NCBI GenBank assembly: GCA_025642075.2
Contig: JAODUO010000553.1
Location: forward strand, 123,501-187,500
Source of the DNA: Ridgeia piscesae
Taxonomy: Eukaryota; Annelida; Polychaeta; Sabellida; Siboglinidae
Reading direction: 5' to 3'
Length of the DNA stretch: 64,000 nt
The stretch's first letter is position 1; each line of letters begins with the position of its first letter. Positions 1-58,356 of the stretch are shown here, piece by piece. A program made the position numbers and the translations under genes. The notes beneath the pieces are model-generated. The model worked only from the letters and a program-made list of their open reading frames with translations, was not told the DNA's origin and searched no databases.

Positions 1-483
1 TGTGTTTTACTCTATAATAATCCCATCGGGTGCTATGTGTGTGTTTTACTCTACAATAATCCCATCGGGTGCTATGTGTGTGTTTTACTCTACAATAATC
101 CCATCGGGTGCTATGTGTGTGTTTTACTCTACAATAATCCCATCGGATGCTATGTGTGTGTTTTACTCTACAATAATCCCATCGGGTGCTATGTGTGTGT
201 TTTACTCTACAATAATCCCATCGGATGCTGTGTGTATTTTACTCTACAATAATCCCATCGGATGCTGTGTGTATTTTACTCTACAATAATCCCATCGGGT
301 GCTATGTGTGTGTTTTACTCTACAATAATCCCATCGGGTGCTATGTGTGTGTTTGACTCTACAATAATCCCATCGGGTGCTATGTGTGTGTTTTGATCTA
401 CAATAACCTCATCGGGTGCTATGTGTGTGTTTTATCTATAATAATCCTCATCGGGTGCTATATGTGTGTTTTACTCTATAATA
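1..483. repeat. 39-bp minisatellite, about 12 copies
   Basis: Unit contains tactctacaataatcccatc and gggtgctatgtgtgtgtttt. Copies are nearly identical and run off the left edge; the right end degrades from about 390. No exon can be identified beside it. Confidence 0.95.
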
Positions 484-1095
484 TCTTCTTCTTTTTCCTG
501 GTATTAAGGGCTGATCTTTTGCGAGCTCAATTAGCCCAGCGATGCATCGACAGCTGTGTTTAGGTGTAGCGGCCTGTGCATGGCGAATGAGTCTATTTTA
601 TGCTGGGAATGGTGCCACGACAAACAGGCATGTTCTCGTAAATGTCGAAAAGGGCACGTTCTTGTATATGTCGTGAATGTACGCTGAGCAGTGACACACA
701 CAAACCGAGACCTTTATTGTGATTAGTCGTGCGGTTGCCAATTTGTGTAAATAAATGAGAGCGAAATTTGTGTAAAGGCCGGACGAGTCGTGCCACGTTT
801 AGCAGCGATCTGTCACTTAGCCGTGGTCGAGACAGCGACACTTGCACCAGCTGCCCCGGTGTCGCCAACGACTGACGTTAAGGGTGTCATTACCGCTGCG
901 ACAGTGACCGGAGAAGATCGCAGCGGGAGGGGACAGGAGACGTGGTATCTCATACGTCGGTGTGTTGGACAACCGCCGTTATTAGGCCAAGTTATGGCTA
1001 TCGTATAACTTGATTGCTGGATTCGTTACAACAATGCGTTCGGTAACTTTTAGGAAATTAACCGGTCGGACTTTCTTTCTGTTGTCACAACTTCG
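484..1095. other. Unrecognised spacer
   Basis: Mixed-composition sequence with several CpGs. Short open frames occur on both strands but none has recognisable domains or convincing splice sites. Confidence 0.5.
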
Positions 1096-1106
1096 TCGAA
1101 ATGTTC

Positions 1107-1143
<37 letters not shown>

Positions 1144-1257
1144 GCACGCACGCACGCATGCACGCACGCATGCACTGGACGCACGCACGCACACACGCAC
1201 GCACTGCACGCACGCACGCACGCACATGCGCACGCACACACATATATATTATATTGT

Positions 1258-1330
<73 letters not shown>

Positions 1331-1345
1331 GAGAGAGAGAGAGAT
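1096..1345. repeat. Compound microsatellite (CACG)n - (TA)n - (GA)n
   Basis: Interrupted cacg repeat to about 1235, perfect TA run from about 1259 to 1326, then a short GA run. Open frames across it are artefacts of the repeats. Confidence 0.95.
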
Positions 1346-1415
1346 CCCATAATCCTCGAATCTCAATTATAAGTAGGCCTACATAATCATCCACGTCTAC
1401 TACAGCAGATTGACA
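1341..1415. repeat. 75-bp direct repeat, left copy
   Basis: gagatcccataatcctcgaa and on to cagcagattgaca is repeated at 1904-1979 with three differences. Left copy is followed by a second TA run (about 1420-1481). Confidence 0.9.
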
Positions 1416-1432
1416 GCATTTAATATATATAT

Positions 1433-1485
<53 letters not shown>

Positions 1486-1903
1486 TGTATGATATATACG
1501 CAAATATTACTTACTTACTGACTTCTACCCATCGTTCCCTCATAGGGCATAGACCGTTGACAAGTTCTTCATTTGATTTTGGCAAATAACATTATTTTAT
1601 TGTAGCTATCTCTTGGATTTCCAGATGGCCGATACTGTCAAATAAACACTCAGTAGATAACTCATTTGGTCAACGACACTGGTCAAACAACGACCAACAA
1701 CAACCTTGTTCTGAGCCACAAACAATGTTGGTTTTTATGACCACCAAACTGTTCATTTCGAGGTTTGTTCAATGTCAATCATTGCCCGTATAGGCCTGTT
1801 AGCTCAATCTGAGACAGTACCTGTGCAACTACACGCAACTGTTCGAAGTTGATCAACATAAATTACGAGTTGTACGCACAATTCTGTTAACTTACCAGCG
1901 GTC

Positions 1904-1979
1904 GAGATCCCATAATCCTCGAATCTCAATTATAATTAGGGCCTACATAATCATCCACGTCTACTACAGCAGATTGACA
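1904..1979. repeat. 75-bp direct repeat, right copy
   Basis: Partner of 1341-1415, same orientation, 563 bases apart start to start. The interval holds a TA microsatellite and about 400 bases of unrecognised sequence. Confidence 0.9.
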
Positions 1980-2299
1980 TTCACGGCGCAAGCAATTTTC
2001 TTGCAAGACAGAAAGGTGCCTGCTACAAACAAAGGAAGGTTATTTGAGCTATACATGGAAGTAAATGACTGCTTAATTCATGGATGACTGCTTAATTGTT
2101 TTATAACGCAACATCCAATACAACAATAGAACGATGCTGAACTATCTGCACACGTTGCATCACTGGAGCAAGAACTGACTAATTGAATCAAAGGTAACCA
2201 AGGGCCACGTATCACGACCGTCGCCAACAAAATGTCAAAACCCACCCACACTTACATCGTGGGGGTGTCTCCCATAGAATGCGCAGTTAACTGCACCTA

Positions 2300-2560
2300 T
2301 TTGGGGAGAGGTGGTCGCGCGGTAGAGTGCTGGATTGTCAATCGAGAGGACGGTGGTTCAATCCCACCTGCCGCCGTTTCGAAACTTAGGCAATTTCGTT
2401 CACCCCGCATTTGCCTGTGTCTTTCGGAAGAGACACTAAAAGCAGGTGGTTCTTTCTATTTGGTGTCTATGCCAAGGGAAGTAAAAGATCCCACATAGGG
2501 GGTAAATGTGAAACCTGTAGTGGACTCACTAATTTTAGAGAAGGGCAACTCCTGCGTTGG
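2300..2560 (+). mobile_element. tRNA-derived SINE
   Basis: A tRNA-like head at about 2306-2372 has an A-box-like ggtggtcgcgcggtagagt and a B-box ggttcaatccc. It is followed by a non-tRNA body with aagtaaaagatcccacat. The head is too altered in its stems to call a functional tRNA gene. Confidence 0.7.
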
Positions 2561-2669
2561 GCTGTTTGGAGGAAACCACCTGAGACCTATTTCGGCTTTG
2601 ATAGGACCTCCAATTTCCCGCGGAACACCGTGTGTCAGAGCGCACGGCTGATGGAACGCAAACGTAAAT

Positions 2670-2930
2670 AGGTGCGGTGTCGAACCCTGGGCAAGTTCGT
2701 TCACCCCACATTGCTCCAGCTCTCGCAGCTTTATGAATGTGTACCTGACTATTGAACTTGGTGAATATGTGTGTACATAATTTAACAGGCTGCGCATTAA
2801 TTGCAGCGTGGCTTGAAGCTTCCCAGAGACGTAGAGATGGTGTTCAACTGAATAGTGAGTGAGTAAAAGACCTGAGGATTGGATACTGCGCTGCGCTAAG
2901 CCGAGCATAGGGCAGGGTGGAAACACAAGA
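2670..2930 (+). mobile_element. SINE body, second copy
   Basis: Contains gggcaagttcgttcacccc, cattgctccagctctcgcag and ends with cctgaggattggatactgcg. The same blocks occur in the element at 22.9-23.2 kb, so both belong to one family. The tRNA head is not clear here. Confidence 0.65.
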
Positions 2931-2950
2931 ACATGTGCACTAGAACGCAC

Positions 2951-4980
2951 GGCTGGTTCTCCATTTGTATGAGCACATGCTGCAGTAAAGCTAATTGGCC
3001 ATCAGGTGGCAGGGAACTGAAATATTAGACGTATTAGTTATCGGACACATCCTTATGCATGCAGGTACTGGTAGAAGACCATGCGCCTTTAAGTAAGTGG
3101 ATACGAAGTGTGGTCAACAGCAATGTTAATCACTTACATACACGCATTTGTCCAGCCGTCCTCTGTCTTGCTATCCTGTTTCAGCAGACGTGTTCTGTAT
3201 ATAAGTGATGCCCATTTTAATACGGTAGCCTTCCTTTCCGTACAATTATCGCACGTTTTCGGGCATCCCTGACCCTGGTCCAACTTCGTTATACGAATTA
3301 GTCGATTTCAATAAAATAAAATAAAATTCCAGTTCACACAATTTGGGCCAAGATATTTTCTTACCTTGGCATCGAACAGAATCTTGATTTTGTTAGCGTA
3401 GCAGTAGTAATAGCAATTGTAACTCTTCTAAGGCGAAGTCTATCTATTGCAAAATGCAAGCCCAGAGACGCAACAGACAAAATTATTTGCGTATAATCAT
3501 AAACGGGGACAGCCAAGAATCGTCACTGAAGCGTGGAACCACCAAAAATGTAAGGTGGAAAAACTCAAACAAATAGTTTTTAGTTATTTTTACGAAAGGA
3601 GGCTGTATTTTCAGAAGATTTTATTGTAATAGGAAATTGACTCCAGATTGTTGGCGCAGCTACAGAGAAAGCACATTTGTCAATATTAAGCTAAGTTTTA
3701 TGAACTAAAAGTTGTTTGGAAATGGATGATCTAAGGGTTCTAGATATATATCAGAGAAATGTAGAAGATAAGATTTGTCGGTTGTTGAGTAGAAAAAGTA
3801 CTGTAACAGTAGCCAATTTGAATTTAATAAAACAATAACGGGACGCCAGTGCAGTGAAACGAGGGGCCTTAAGTACCACGCGTGCTAAACAATTTTGTAT
3901 ACGTACAAGGTTAGATAAATGATGTTGGATGGGACTGTCAGTGAATACAAAATGAAATCTTTGATCTCTATAAAATTAGATCAATATACAACAATTGTAG
4001 TTCCGGTCAAGTGAACCCAGTTATGGGGGAAATTGGTGGCCATGCTTTTTAAATTCAGTGCTTATGTGTGAATGGACAAATTGCCTTTTAAGTTCCTCTT
4101 GCCATTACGCGTTCAATGTTGTACTAACTGGCTTGGTAATGTCAACAAAACACTGCGAAAATATTTAATGTGACCACGGCGACGTGACAATTTCCAAGGT
4201 AATTTGGACTGCGCTACGCCTACAGGTCAATATACATGCAATACGTAACGCTCTAGGTCGATTTCGTAATTGTATTGGCTGCTGCTATAAAAACGTTTTA
4301 GTAGTACGCCTACGCAGATTTATCCGTGATAAATAAATAAAAATAATTTAAAAGATTAAAATATGCTTTATCAAGGAATATAATATTATCGTATATAGAG
4401 AAACGTATGCAAAATTGTTAATAACAGTGCCTTAACTCAGTTAACAATAATGAAAATACCTAGCTTCGTCAGTCGTGACGGTGTGTGTTCGTCATGACCG
4501 CGCGAGACTGTTCTGTTTACGACGCGACAACAGGGTGCAATAAATACAATTGCTTTTCGTCAGCTCGCTGCATACCCGAGTGGTGTCGTTTACGAGGAAT
4601 TCACAGTGTTTCGCCTTCAAACAATCTATTTAGTCGTAGTCGAATAACGAACCATAATGAATTACTCGAACTGTGCGTGGGAGACAAACTAGTACACTGG
4701 TTTAATAAGAACGATGTGTACCTTTACTTCTAGTCAGTGTTTGTCGCTGTCTGCTCCAAAGGGGGGATTAAGCCACCGAGTAATCAATGATTCAGAAGGG
4801 CCCAAACTTGACACTCTCGACAACCTACGCGGCAGCTTTATCCGTGCATGTGTCTGTCATCGTCATAACATTAATGCTCATTTCACAATTGTATTGGCTT
4901 TATTAATCAACCTTTATTCATAAACTACGCAATCAGCAGGCAATCGATTCCACTATTTCATAATGTAAACCCGGCCCTCT
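2951..4980. other. Unrecognised AT-rich spacer
   Basis: About 2 kb without a supported gene, repeat array or RNA. Open frames are under 85 codons and have no family features. Confidence 0.5.
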
Positions 4981-4983
4981 CAT

Positions 4984-5277
<294 letters not shown>

Positions 5278-5279
5278 AT

Positions 5280-6430
5280 ATATATATCCCCCTATTTTGG
5301 TTATATTTATACATTAGGCCTATTACTATTTCTTCATTTGTTCTGTCTTAGTTGAACAAAACATACCTAAACAAACGTATTCAAATAATCATTGAACATC
5401 CATGTACGTGTCATCAACACCAATTAAACTGTCCCTGTTTCTGGGTCAACCACATGCCCTAGACGATCTCCTTGCCCAAATCCTCCAGTTCTGGAAACTG
5501 ATCAGCGCTATTCCTCTTAATTAGTAATAATAAACACGTATATAATTATGTCCTTGTAGAGACACTGACCCGCATATTTCCATCACCAGAAGGATATTTA
5601 AACCTTTCTTTTACTGTCTGTGTGATTCGACTCACATCCACCCCTTGCCTGCTTCCATTGTCCTAACACCGTACCACTGTGTTCAATGTAGGCCCTTGTG
5701 CCTGCCTCGCATTCTTCCAGTTCTGCTCCATTTTGTTGTAGTTTTCTTCCTTTGTCTTCACTTTATTTGTATCTTCTGGTGCGGTAACACGGTTGTGTGC
5801 GTATAAGATCAAATATTTTTTATCTGACGTGTTTCTGTTTTGAAATATAGAAGGGTTTTAACATCATAATTGGTGTTCGGATGTGTGCCACAGCAAAGGG
5901 TTGATCGCTAGAGGTCTTAACGCGCCAGGGGGCGCTACTGCTGATTACGTCATTACCAGGTAGCGGTACCCCTGGCTGATTCCTTTGCAAACCTCTGAAT
6001 TTAAGCTCAGCCAATGAAATCGTCCACAATGAGTATGTTGGCCTCCGGTCATGTGATATAATTTTGGGTAATTTCAGCCACGTGCTGCTCATGTTAGATG
6101 CAGTGTTTGGGATGTGGAACTAAATATTCGAATACACACAACCGTTCAGCCACTCGATCACGCGACTGGGCGGACGGAGCGTTACACTGGAATTCCCAGA
6201 AATTGCTGATTAGTCTTCGTATTGGGGAAGGTAGTTCTCGGTTCTCGCGGCTAGTTCGATTAGCTACCAACCATTCTCTGCGTAAGTGATCCGCCGGGAC
6301 TAATTTTGCATGGCAAATAGCTCTGGTTTGCGAGGATGGTCGCTACTGTGTACTCCTTCTTACACGCACGCCTTGTAAAGACCGCCTCCACTTGCAAGCA
6401 GATCACGTTGTTTATTGTCTCTCTGGTTAC
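5280..6430. other. Unrecognised spacer
   Basis: No supported gene. Open frames at 5820-6092 (minus) and 6098-6289 (plus) have no recognised domain or splice context. The right end adjoins a retrotransposon relic. Confidence 0.45.
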
Positions 6431-6434
6431 AGGT

Positions 6435-6720
6435 GAAAACTAGGAGAGTGCACGAGTCTCCGTGTTCCCAGGGCCATGCACATTGTTCAGACAACGGAAG
6501 TCGATCAGTCGTTCACCTTTGTCATTTACAGTCCCACATTTACAATGACCCATATTTCTGGCACGTCTGACATTTCCTAATCCAACTTTTGCATTCAGAT
6601 CCCCTGCGGTGATCCATCAGTAACTTATAGCATGATATTTGTCCAGCTTCTGCTTGTAGGTCTGAATAGACCGTCCATCATCCTCATCTTCTGCATTGTT
6701 CGTTACAGCTTAGTAGGATA
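6435..6720 (-). pseudogene. Non-LTR retrotransposon fragment, APE endonuclease domain
   Basis: Minus-strand translation gives GDLNAKVGLGNVRRARNMGH, then CGTVNDKGERLIDFRCLNN, the endonuclease core of LINE-type elements (GDFNAKVG and NERG-L-DF blocks). Upstream in the same direction TNNAEDEDDGRSIQTYKQKL matches the preceding YAPTN block. A stop separates the two and the reading frame is lost on both sides, so it is a dead fragment. Confidence 0.8.
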
Positions 6721-8579
6721 CTCGTGCCGCCTTGTTTCAATCTACATGTAGATCCAGCATAATGCTTTTGTACCAGTGTTTCACCGAGTTCCGAATGGGA
6801 ATTGCTAATTGTGTCTTCAAAGCAACTCTACATCTCCATGGTGTTGGGCGCCATTTCTTCCTATCTCGTTCCACGTCATTCTCCCGTCTTGCCTCCCTCC
6901 CCAATCCCACCTCCCTCCCCATCCCACCTCCCTCTCATATCTATCCCCTCTCTCCGATCCCACCTCCCAAATATTGGATAGCGGGTGTTGTTTTGATGTT
7001 TTATATTGAAGAATTCTTCATTATCTGTATAGTTAGCTGGCAACATGTTCTATGAACACATCACGTGTACGCCAGTGCGCATGTCGGTCGTCTCACGTAA
7101 TGGCTAAACTGTTGTATTAATGCTTTTTAAACGAGTTTAGTGATTTGCTTGATACAGTGCTTAGGGGTAGAAAATTATGTTCTTTTATTGTGGTTGGGAA
7201 GAAGCTGTTTGCAGTATCTAATTTGTAAGAACTAACTGTCATGTTTACGTGAGAATCTAGTGTTGTGTTGGATATAGTGATCTAGTGGGATACCTATAAG
7301 GTTATGTTCCAGCTTGTATATATTGCCAAGTCTTTATTTTTCTTCTTGTTTGGCGGGTGTCCCACTGAAGGTGTTAAAGTAGTCGTGTTACTGTTCCTGG
7401 CTCTCTGGTATAGACGAGAGTACACATTTTGGCAGCTTATACTTCCACGTATTAAAATTAGTTAACTCTTCCTCATTGTGTTGGCCCTGCCATTCTCTCA
7501 CGTGACCTAAGTAATACTGGACCCAACTAGATGTGAGCCAGCTAATGTTAGCGACCTTACCAATCTGTGACGATAACACCATAAGACATCGGAATTGTCC
7601 TACAAAGTTTATTAAAGTTCACAAGAGTAACAATACGTAGATTGTACATGTATGGTGACTTCTCAACAGATCCGTACTCTGGGTGACATTCAGCAGGCTG
7701 GAACTGTCTTCTTTCTTTCTTAACAAGGCCTTTCAGAAGGCGATACTTTTATAACAGCGATTGATTATGTTACTAAAAACGGTATCCATTGCCATATCAA
7801 TGAAAATCCACTGGGAAGTCTGACAGGAAAGACAGCATAAAGGTGGTCCTAAACAAGACATGCTTTCACATAACAGTTTCATATGGCGACATGATTTTTT
7901 TGAAAAGGAAATCACTGAATATAAAATTGTTGTCTCTTATCGTAACAGTATTCTAGATTGAAGCTAGAGTAACCGAAGGAATGCTGCGATTTCACAAGAC
8001 CCATACAAAGATTACTACAACACGTTTGAGGTAATATGATTGCTATATAAACATGCATCATTAAAACATGTCAGACATTCACGATCTTCCATTGGCTGAC
8101 ATAATAGTAGTAAGATAATATTAAAAATGAATTGAATGTCACATATTCAGACTAATATTCATGTGTCAATGAGAACAAACAAAGCGAAATACTACTGTCT
8201 GTTTTCAATGTAGATCCTGTGTAAACATGAAGGCACTCTCACAGATACCACGGACAGTGAATGAACACTCGAACCATTAATCGTCCATATTCAAGACGCA
8301 GTTTACATACATGTAATATAATCTAAAACGTACTGAAATGTTTGTTAAAAAATTACCTGTAGGATACACACAACAACTGTTGCTATCAAACATTATTTTG
8401 TATAACATTGACACCTCTTGGGAACTCAGCGGTATTCAGTAACCAAGGTAACTTGTATCTACACGTGCAGGTTCTCACTCACACAGAAACGAGTCATCAC
8501 CAGTTAAATAATCACTTACATATAAGTAATAAACAGTTAATCATATGCTAAACATATGACTAATATTTGATATAATAAT
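6721..8579. other. Unrecognised AT-rich spacer
   Basis: No supported gene. Includes a pyrimidine-rich stretch at about 6880-6970 (imperfect cctccctcccc). Nothing else stands out. Confidence 0.45.
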
Positions 8580-8626
8580 AAAGACATCCAGCCTACAAAT
8601 CCATTTTTTGTGGACTGGATGTCTTT
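8580..8626. repeat. Perfect 12-bp-stem inverted repeat
   Basis: aaagacatccag pairs with ctggatgtcttt, and inside it tcca pairs with tgga around a T-rich loop. It lies in the 3' flank of IQCE. Confidence 0.8.
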
Positions 8627-8662
8627 TTCATTATTTCACCCAGCAGGAATCAAGTGCTCTTT

Positions 8663-8693
8663 ACACAACGGTATTTTCAAAATACTGTTGTGT
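8663..8693. repeat. 31-bp palindrome
   Basis: acacaac-g-gtatttt-c-aaaatac-t-gttgtgt is symmetrical apart from one mismatch pair and a central base. Only 37 bases from the previous hairpin. Confidence 0.8.
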
Positions 8694-8732
8694 CAGACAC
8701 AAAATATGATTTTTTCCTGATATAAAACATAA

Positions 8733-8738
8733 TTTATT
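8733..8738 (-). terminator. IQCE: Candidate IQCE polyadenylation signal
   Basis: AATAAA on the minus strand, the first clear hexamer I see beyond the large 40-bp array downstream of the IQCE stop. Using it would place the whole array in the 3' UTR; earlier non-canonical signals are equally possible. Confidence 0.2.
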
Positions 8739-8880
8739 AACATGATTTCAAGCAGCAGAATTTGTATATCAAAATCATTATTGAAATGATCTATCTGCTT
8801 TGTATTCAAACAAGCACATTTACATTACTTAGTGTAAGCATCATTTGCACCCGACATCTCTGTAACATTTACTACCTGTC

Positions 8881-10965
<2,085 letters not shown>

Positions 10966-11366
10966 TATTATTACACGTAAGTTCAAAATATAATATGGCA
11001 ATTATACCCAATGTAAAATTCAAACTTGTACAATGAGCTATGACCAGTAACAGTGAATCAGTGTTCGTATCTTTAGTTCACTATTTACTTTAGGATCTCA
11101 TGAAGTCTAAGAAACCATGATTATTATTATTACATGATACCAATTACAGTTTTTATGCAATGCCCAGACAGTATGATGTAATAACTAAATTATTCAATGT
11201 TACCATTACTAAAAGGTCATGATAGGGTTGTCTCCTGCAAAGTAATCAAAATATTGACACATTTCCTACACTAATATTAGCAACGTAACACGTAGAAAAG
11301 AATTATAGACATGTATTCAATGAAGTATGTCACCATGGTAACTTAATGGGAAAAGACACGACCACT
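10966..11366. other. IQCE: IQCE proximal 3' flank or UTR
   Basis: Unique AT-rich sequence directly downstream of the stop codon in transcript direction, probably 3' UTR. No motif identified. Confidence 0.4.
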
Positions 11367-55079
<43,713 letters not shown>

Positions 55080-55920
55080 AATATGGTTCAATGTTGGAAC
55101 ACTTCTGTGGTCAAGGTAATCCAGCCAATGTAGGTGACTGTCTGGGGTCACTGTCCGTGTCTGTGATTACACAATCTGACCACCTACCACATACACCACC
55201 GAAACCGGGTTTTACACCACTGATACCGGGTTTAGTTTCCCCAGTCAGATGGTATCCGAATTTATTCTCGGATCAACTGAGAGGTGTTGCCGTCTGTCGC
55301 GACTTCAGCGACGAAAATAGACGTGCACCGACACAACTAGCCTTGGCTTGACCTAGACTGTGCCCGCATCGAAACTTGCTGGAATTGGTCACAATAAATA
55401 ATAGGTCCGTAAATAATACTAATACACTACAATCCAATTACGACAATACAGCCATTTCGGTATAATCAGCAATGCAGATCCAATTGCTCCGTGCCGCTTA
55501 TTAAAGTATCATTCGAAGTCATCGGTGCGTGCAAAAAGGGACTGAACTGCAGGTATCTAATACAAAGCCTTTGGCGTCGCTGTCTTGGTTGCGCAAATAA
55601 ACATTCGCCATGTTGTTTCATGTCTCGCTCTCGTTTGTGTTCGCGAGAAAACGCGATTTGGCTTGTTGCCACCGTGTGGCGCCACCGGATTGCCACCGTT
55701 TTACCACCTCCCGCGTTGTCAGCTGGGTGGGTGACAGCCGCTGCAGAGATTCTTTTAAAATACAACTGCAACCCTCTGGTTCATCAAAAACATATAACTG
55801 CGTCCTGATGTATGTACCCTATCCTTATATAAAATATACGTTTGAAATATTGGCAAGGGCGTCTCTTAAATTATTATTTTAGCGATGCATGTATGTCATT
55901 GTGTGATGTGCCTTAACATA
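55080..55920. promoter_or_regulatory. IQCE: IQCE 5' flank, probable promoter region
   Basis: Upstream of the inferred start codon; richer in CpG than the surroundings (for example 55480-55720). No TATA box or specific factor sites assigned. Placement follows only from the gene model. Confidence 0.35.
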
Positions 55921-55924
55921 TAGA

Positions 55925-56425
55925 TTAAAAATAATTGTATTTTTTTCATTTATTTCACACTAAAGGACTGAAGTTTCCTTTTTTCGTCAATTTTATCGTG
56001 GGAATTTATAAACGGTATAGAAACTTGAACTCGCAGTCGTTTTATACGTTTTGATGTATGAGGAATCCAATGCAACTATTATTTTGATGAAAGAAATTAA
56101 AATAAAGCTATCCCAGCAAGAAATGCGTTCAAATGACCGTAAAACTACTATACGCAATTATGTAATAAATATACTTTCTGCGACTTTTCTATGTAGATTT
56201 TAAATAATTGCATTTTATACTTATATTGACCCTAAAGGACTCGAAAAACAGTTTTTCTTTTTTTCGTCAAGGGAAAATTCAAGATGGCTGCCACCATTCA
56301 ACGAAAGTCTTATAATCGCTATATCTTTGGCAATAAACGGTATAGAAAACTTGAACTCGGAATCGTTTTATAATTTTGAAGTATGAGAAATCCAATGCAA
56401 CCATCATTTTGATGAAAATAAAATG
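55925..56425. repeat. Diverged tandem pair of about 160-215 bp
   Basis: Two copies share the order attg-att-tt, ctaaaggact, tttttcgtcaa, aaacggtatagaaa, cttgaactcg, tcgtttta and aatccaatgcaac. The second copy holds an extra segment with aagatggctgcc. Probably relics of a transposon. Confidence 0.7.
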
Positions 56426-56700
56426 AAGTTTTACAGTCGTATAAGTGTTAAAATAGCCTTAAAACATAAGATCCAAAATATATTTGATCAAATATTTTAA
56501 CTTTCAATATGCTATACTAAACTTATGTCACATTCATTTATTTATGTTGATACAGATATGATTCACAACGCATGATAAAGGTATTGGTAAACATCACATT
56601 ACCTGACTATAGGCCGTTGGTAGTTGTACGTAACACGTTTCTCATCACTATTTCGTTTTAATAAGTTAATGTATGAATATATGTTTTGTTAGTTTGCGTT
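56425..56700. other. Unrecognised spacer
   Basis: AT-rich, nothing identified. Confidence 0.4.
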
Positions 56701-56707
56701 TTGTTGG

Positions 56708-56892
56708 TGTACTTGCACATCGATGATTGTAAATGCTTTGCCATTCTAAATATGACACTTGCACATCGATGATTGTAGATGCCTTGCCATTCTAAATGAG
56801 ACACTTGCACATCGATGATTGTAGATGCCTTGCTATTCTAAATATGACACTTGCACATCGATGATTGTAGATGCCTTGCATTCTAAATATGA
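56708..56892. repeat. 46-bp repeat, 4 copies
   Basis: Unit contains acttgcacatcgatgattgt then agatgccttgccattctaaa. Confidence 0.92.
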
Positions 56893-57167
56893 CGCAATAA
56901 TAGAAACCAAAGAAGTCAAAACTGGGCATTAATCATTGAATATGTTTTTGACATTTTCTTAAATGGCAAATTACACCAATATGTATACGTATACCTCAGT
57001 ATGAAAAGAAAAGATATTTCAGTCATCATATTCGTCTGCAAGATGACTCTCCTCTGGCTATGTTATCTCATATAAAGTACACTAAAGTGTTGGTGTTGTG
57101 ACTAATGCGTGTAAACAATAGTAAGTAGGCCACAACTGTTGCTTAACTGTGACGGCTGCCTCTGACA

Positions 57168-57865
57168 CCAGGTCTCCCCCTAACGTACACCAGGTCTCCC
57201 CCTAACGTACACCAGGTCTCCCCCTAACGTACACCAGGTCTCCCCCTAACGTACACCAGGTCCCAACGTACACCAGGTCTCCCCCTAACGTACACCAGGT
57301 CTCCCTGTAACATACACCAGCCCCCTGTACACCAGGTCTCCCCCTAACGTACACCAGGTCTCCCTCTAACGTACACCAAGTCTCCCATTAACCTACACCA
57401 GGTCTCCCCTTAACGCACACCAGGACTCCCCTTAACGAACACCAGGTCTCCCTCTAACGATACACCAGGTCTCCCATTAACCTACACCAGGTCTCCCCTT
57501 AACGCACACCAGGTTTCCCCTTAACGAACACCAGTCTCCCTCTAACGTACACCAGGTCTCCCCTTAGCGCACACCAGGTCTCCCCTTAACGTACACCAGG
57601 TCTCCCCTTAACGCACACCAGGTCTCCCCTTAACGAACACCAGGTCCCCCCTTAACGTACACCAGGTCTCCCTCTAACGTACACCAGGTCTCCCCTTAAC
57701 GAACACCAAGTCTCCCTCTAACGTACTCCAGGTCTCCTCTTAACGTACACCAGGTCGATCTCCCCTTAACGTACACCATGTCTCCCCTTAACGAGCACCA
57801 GGTTTCCCCCTACCGTACACCAGGTCTCCCCTTAACGTACACCAAGTCTCCCCGTAACGTACGCT
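57168..57865. repeat. 22-bp minisatellite, about 31 copies
   Basis: Unit caccaggtctccccttaacg then ta, moderately diverged. About 300 bp downstream of the chitinase stop. Confidence 0.94.
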
Positions 57866-58169
57866 ACGGAAAATGTTAACAATTATGGACGACTCCTTAT
57901 GTGAAAGCTCATGATGTCAAAATGATTGCGATAAAAATTAAAGATGTCGAACTGAATATCCATCAATAAGTTTGTTTTATTTGGCGCACAATTACAAATG
58001 ACAGCTCACACTAGCTATGACGTAATATAGTCAACGTGTGTGTTCTCGGACGACAACTATTTTACCTATAGACTACACTTGCAACTTTTTTGCTAATTCC
58101 GTAACCCGTAGTTATGTCCACTTAAGGACAATCGACATTGTCAACGCGCGCTAACGCCATCTGACCGCG

Positions 58170-58356
58170 CTATACGACACGGCATCGGCGAAGAAACCTC
58201 TTCCCGACAGCCGCTGGCCAGTTGCAGGCGGTGGCGGCCGGGTCCCAGTAGAGCGCGGCCGGGCAACTGAAGCTGTACCGCCGGCGATACACGCACCGGT
58301 AGAACTTGCCGCAGTCAGCCGGGTTGGCGTAGAAACCATTTCGTCGCGAGACACAA
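58170..58356 (-). CDS. Chitinase terminal exon: CBM14 chitin-binding domain
   Basis: Six-cysteine peritrophin-A domain: [19 protein letters not shown], then [19 protein letters not shown], then PAATACNWP and a final Cys in FLRRCRVV before TAG. Aromatic residues usual for chitin binding are present (FY, KFY, LYWD). The start at 58356 (acceptor caagttcag) fits the phase of the linker exon; a more canonical acceptor at 58372 would need phase 1. The final Cys is 15 residues beyond the fifth, within family range. Confidence 0.88.

Noticed and set aside
2306..2372. Functional tRNA gene
   Set aside because: A and B boxes are present but the acceptor and anticodon stems do not pair well and a SINE body follows.
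4485..4733. 82-codon plus-strand open frame
   Set aside because: No recognised domain, no flanking splice signals and no codon pattern to support it.
5820..6092. 90-codon minus-strand open frame
   Set aside because: No similarity to any family I know; likely chance.
55466..55808. Overlapping open frames on both strands in the IQCE 5' flank
   Set aside because: Explained by GC-richer promoter-like sequence; neither has domain features or splice context.
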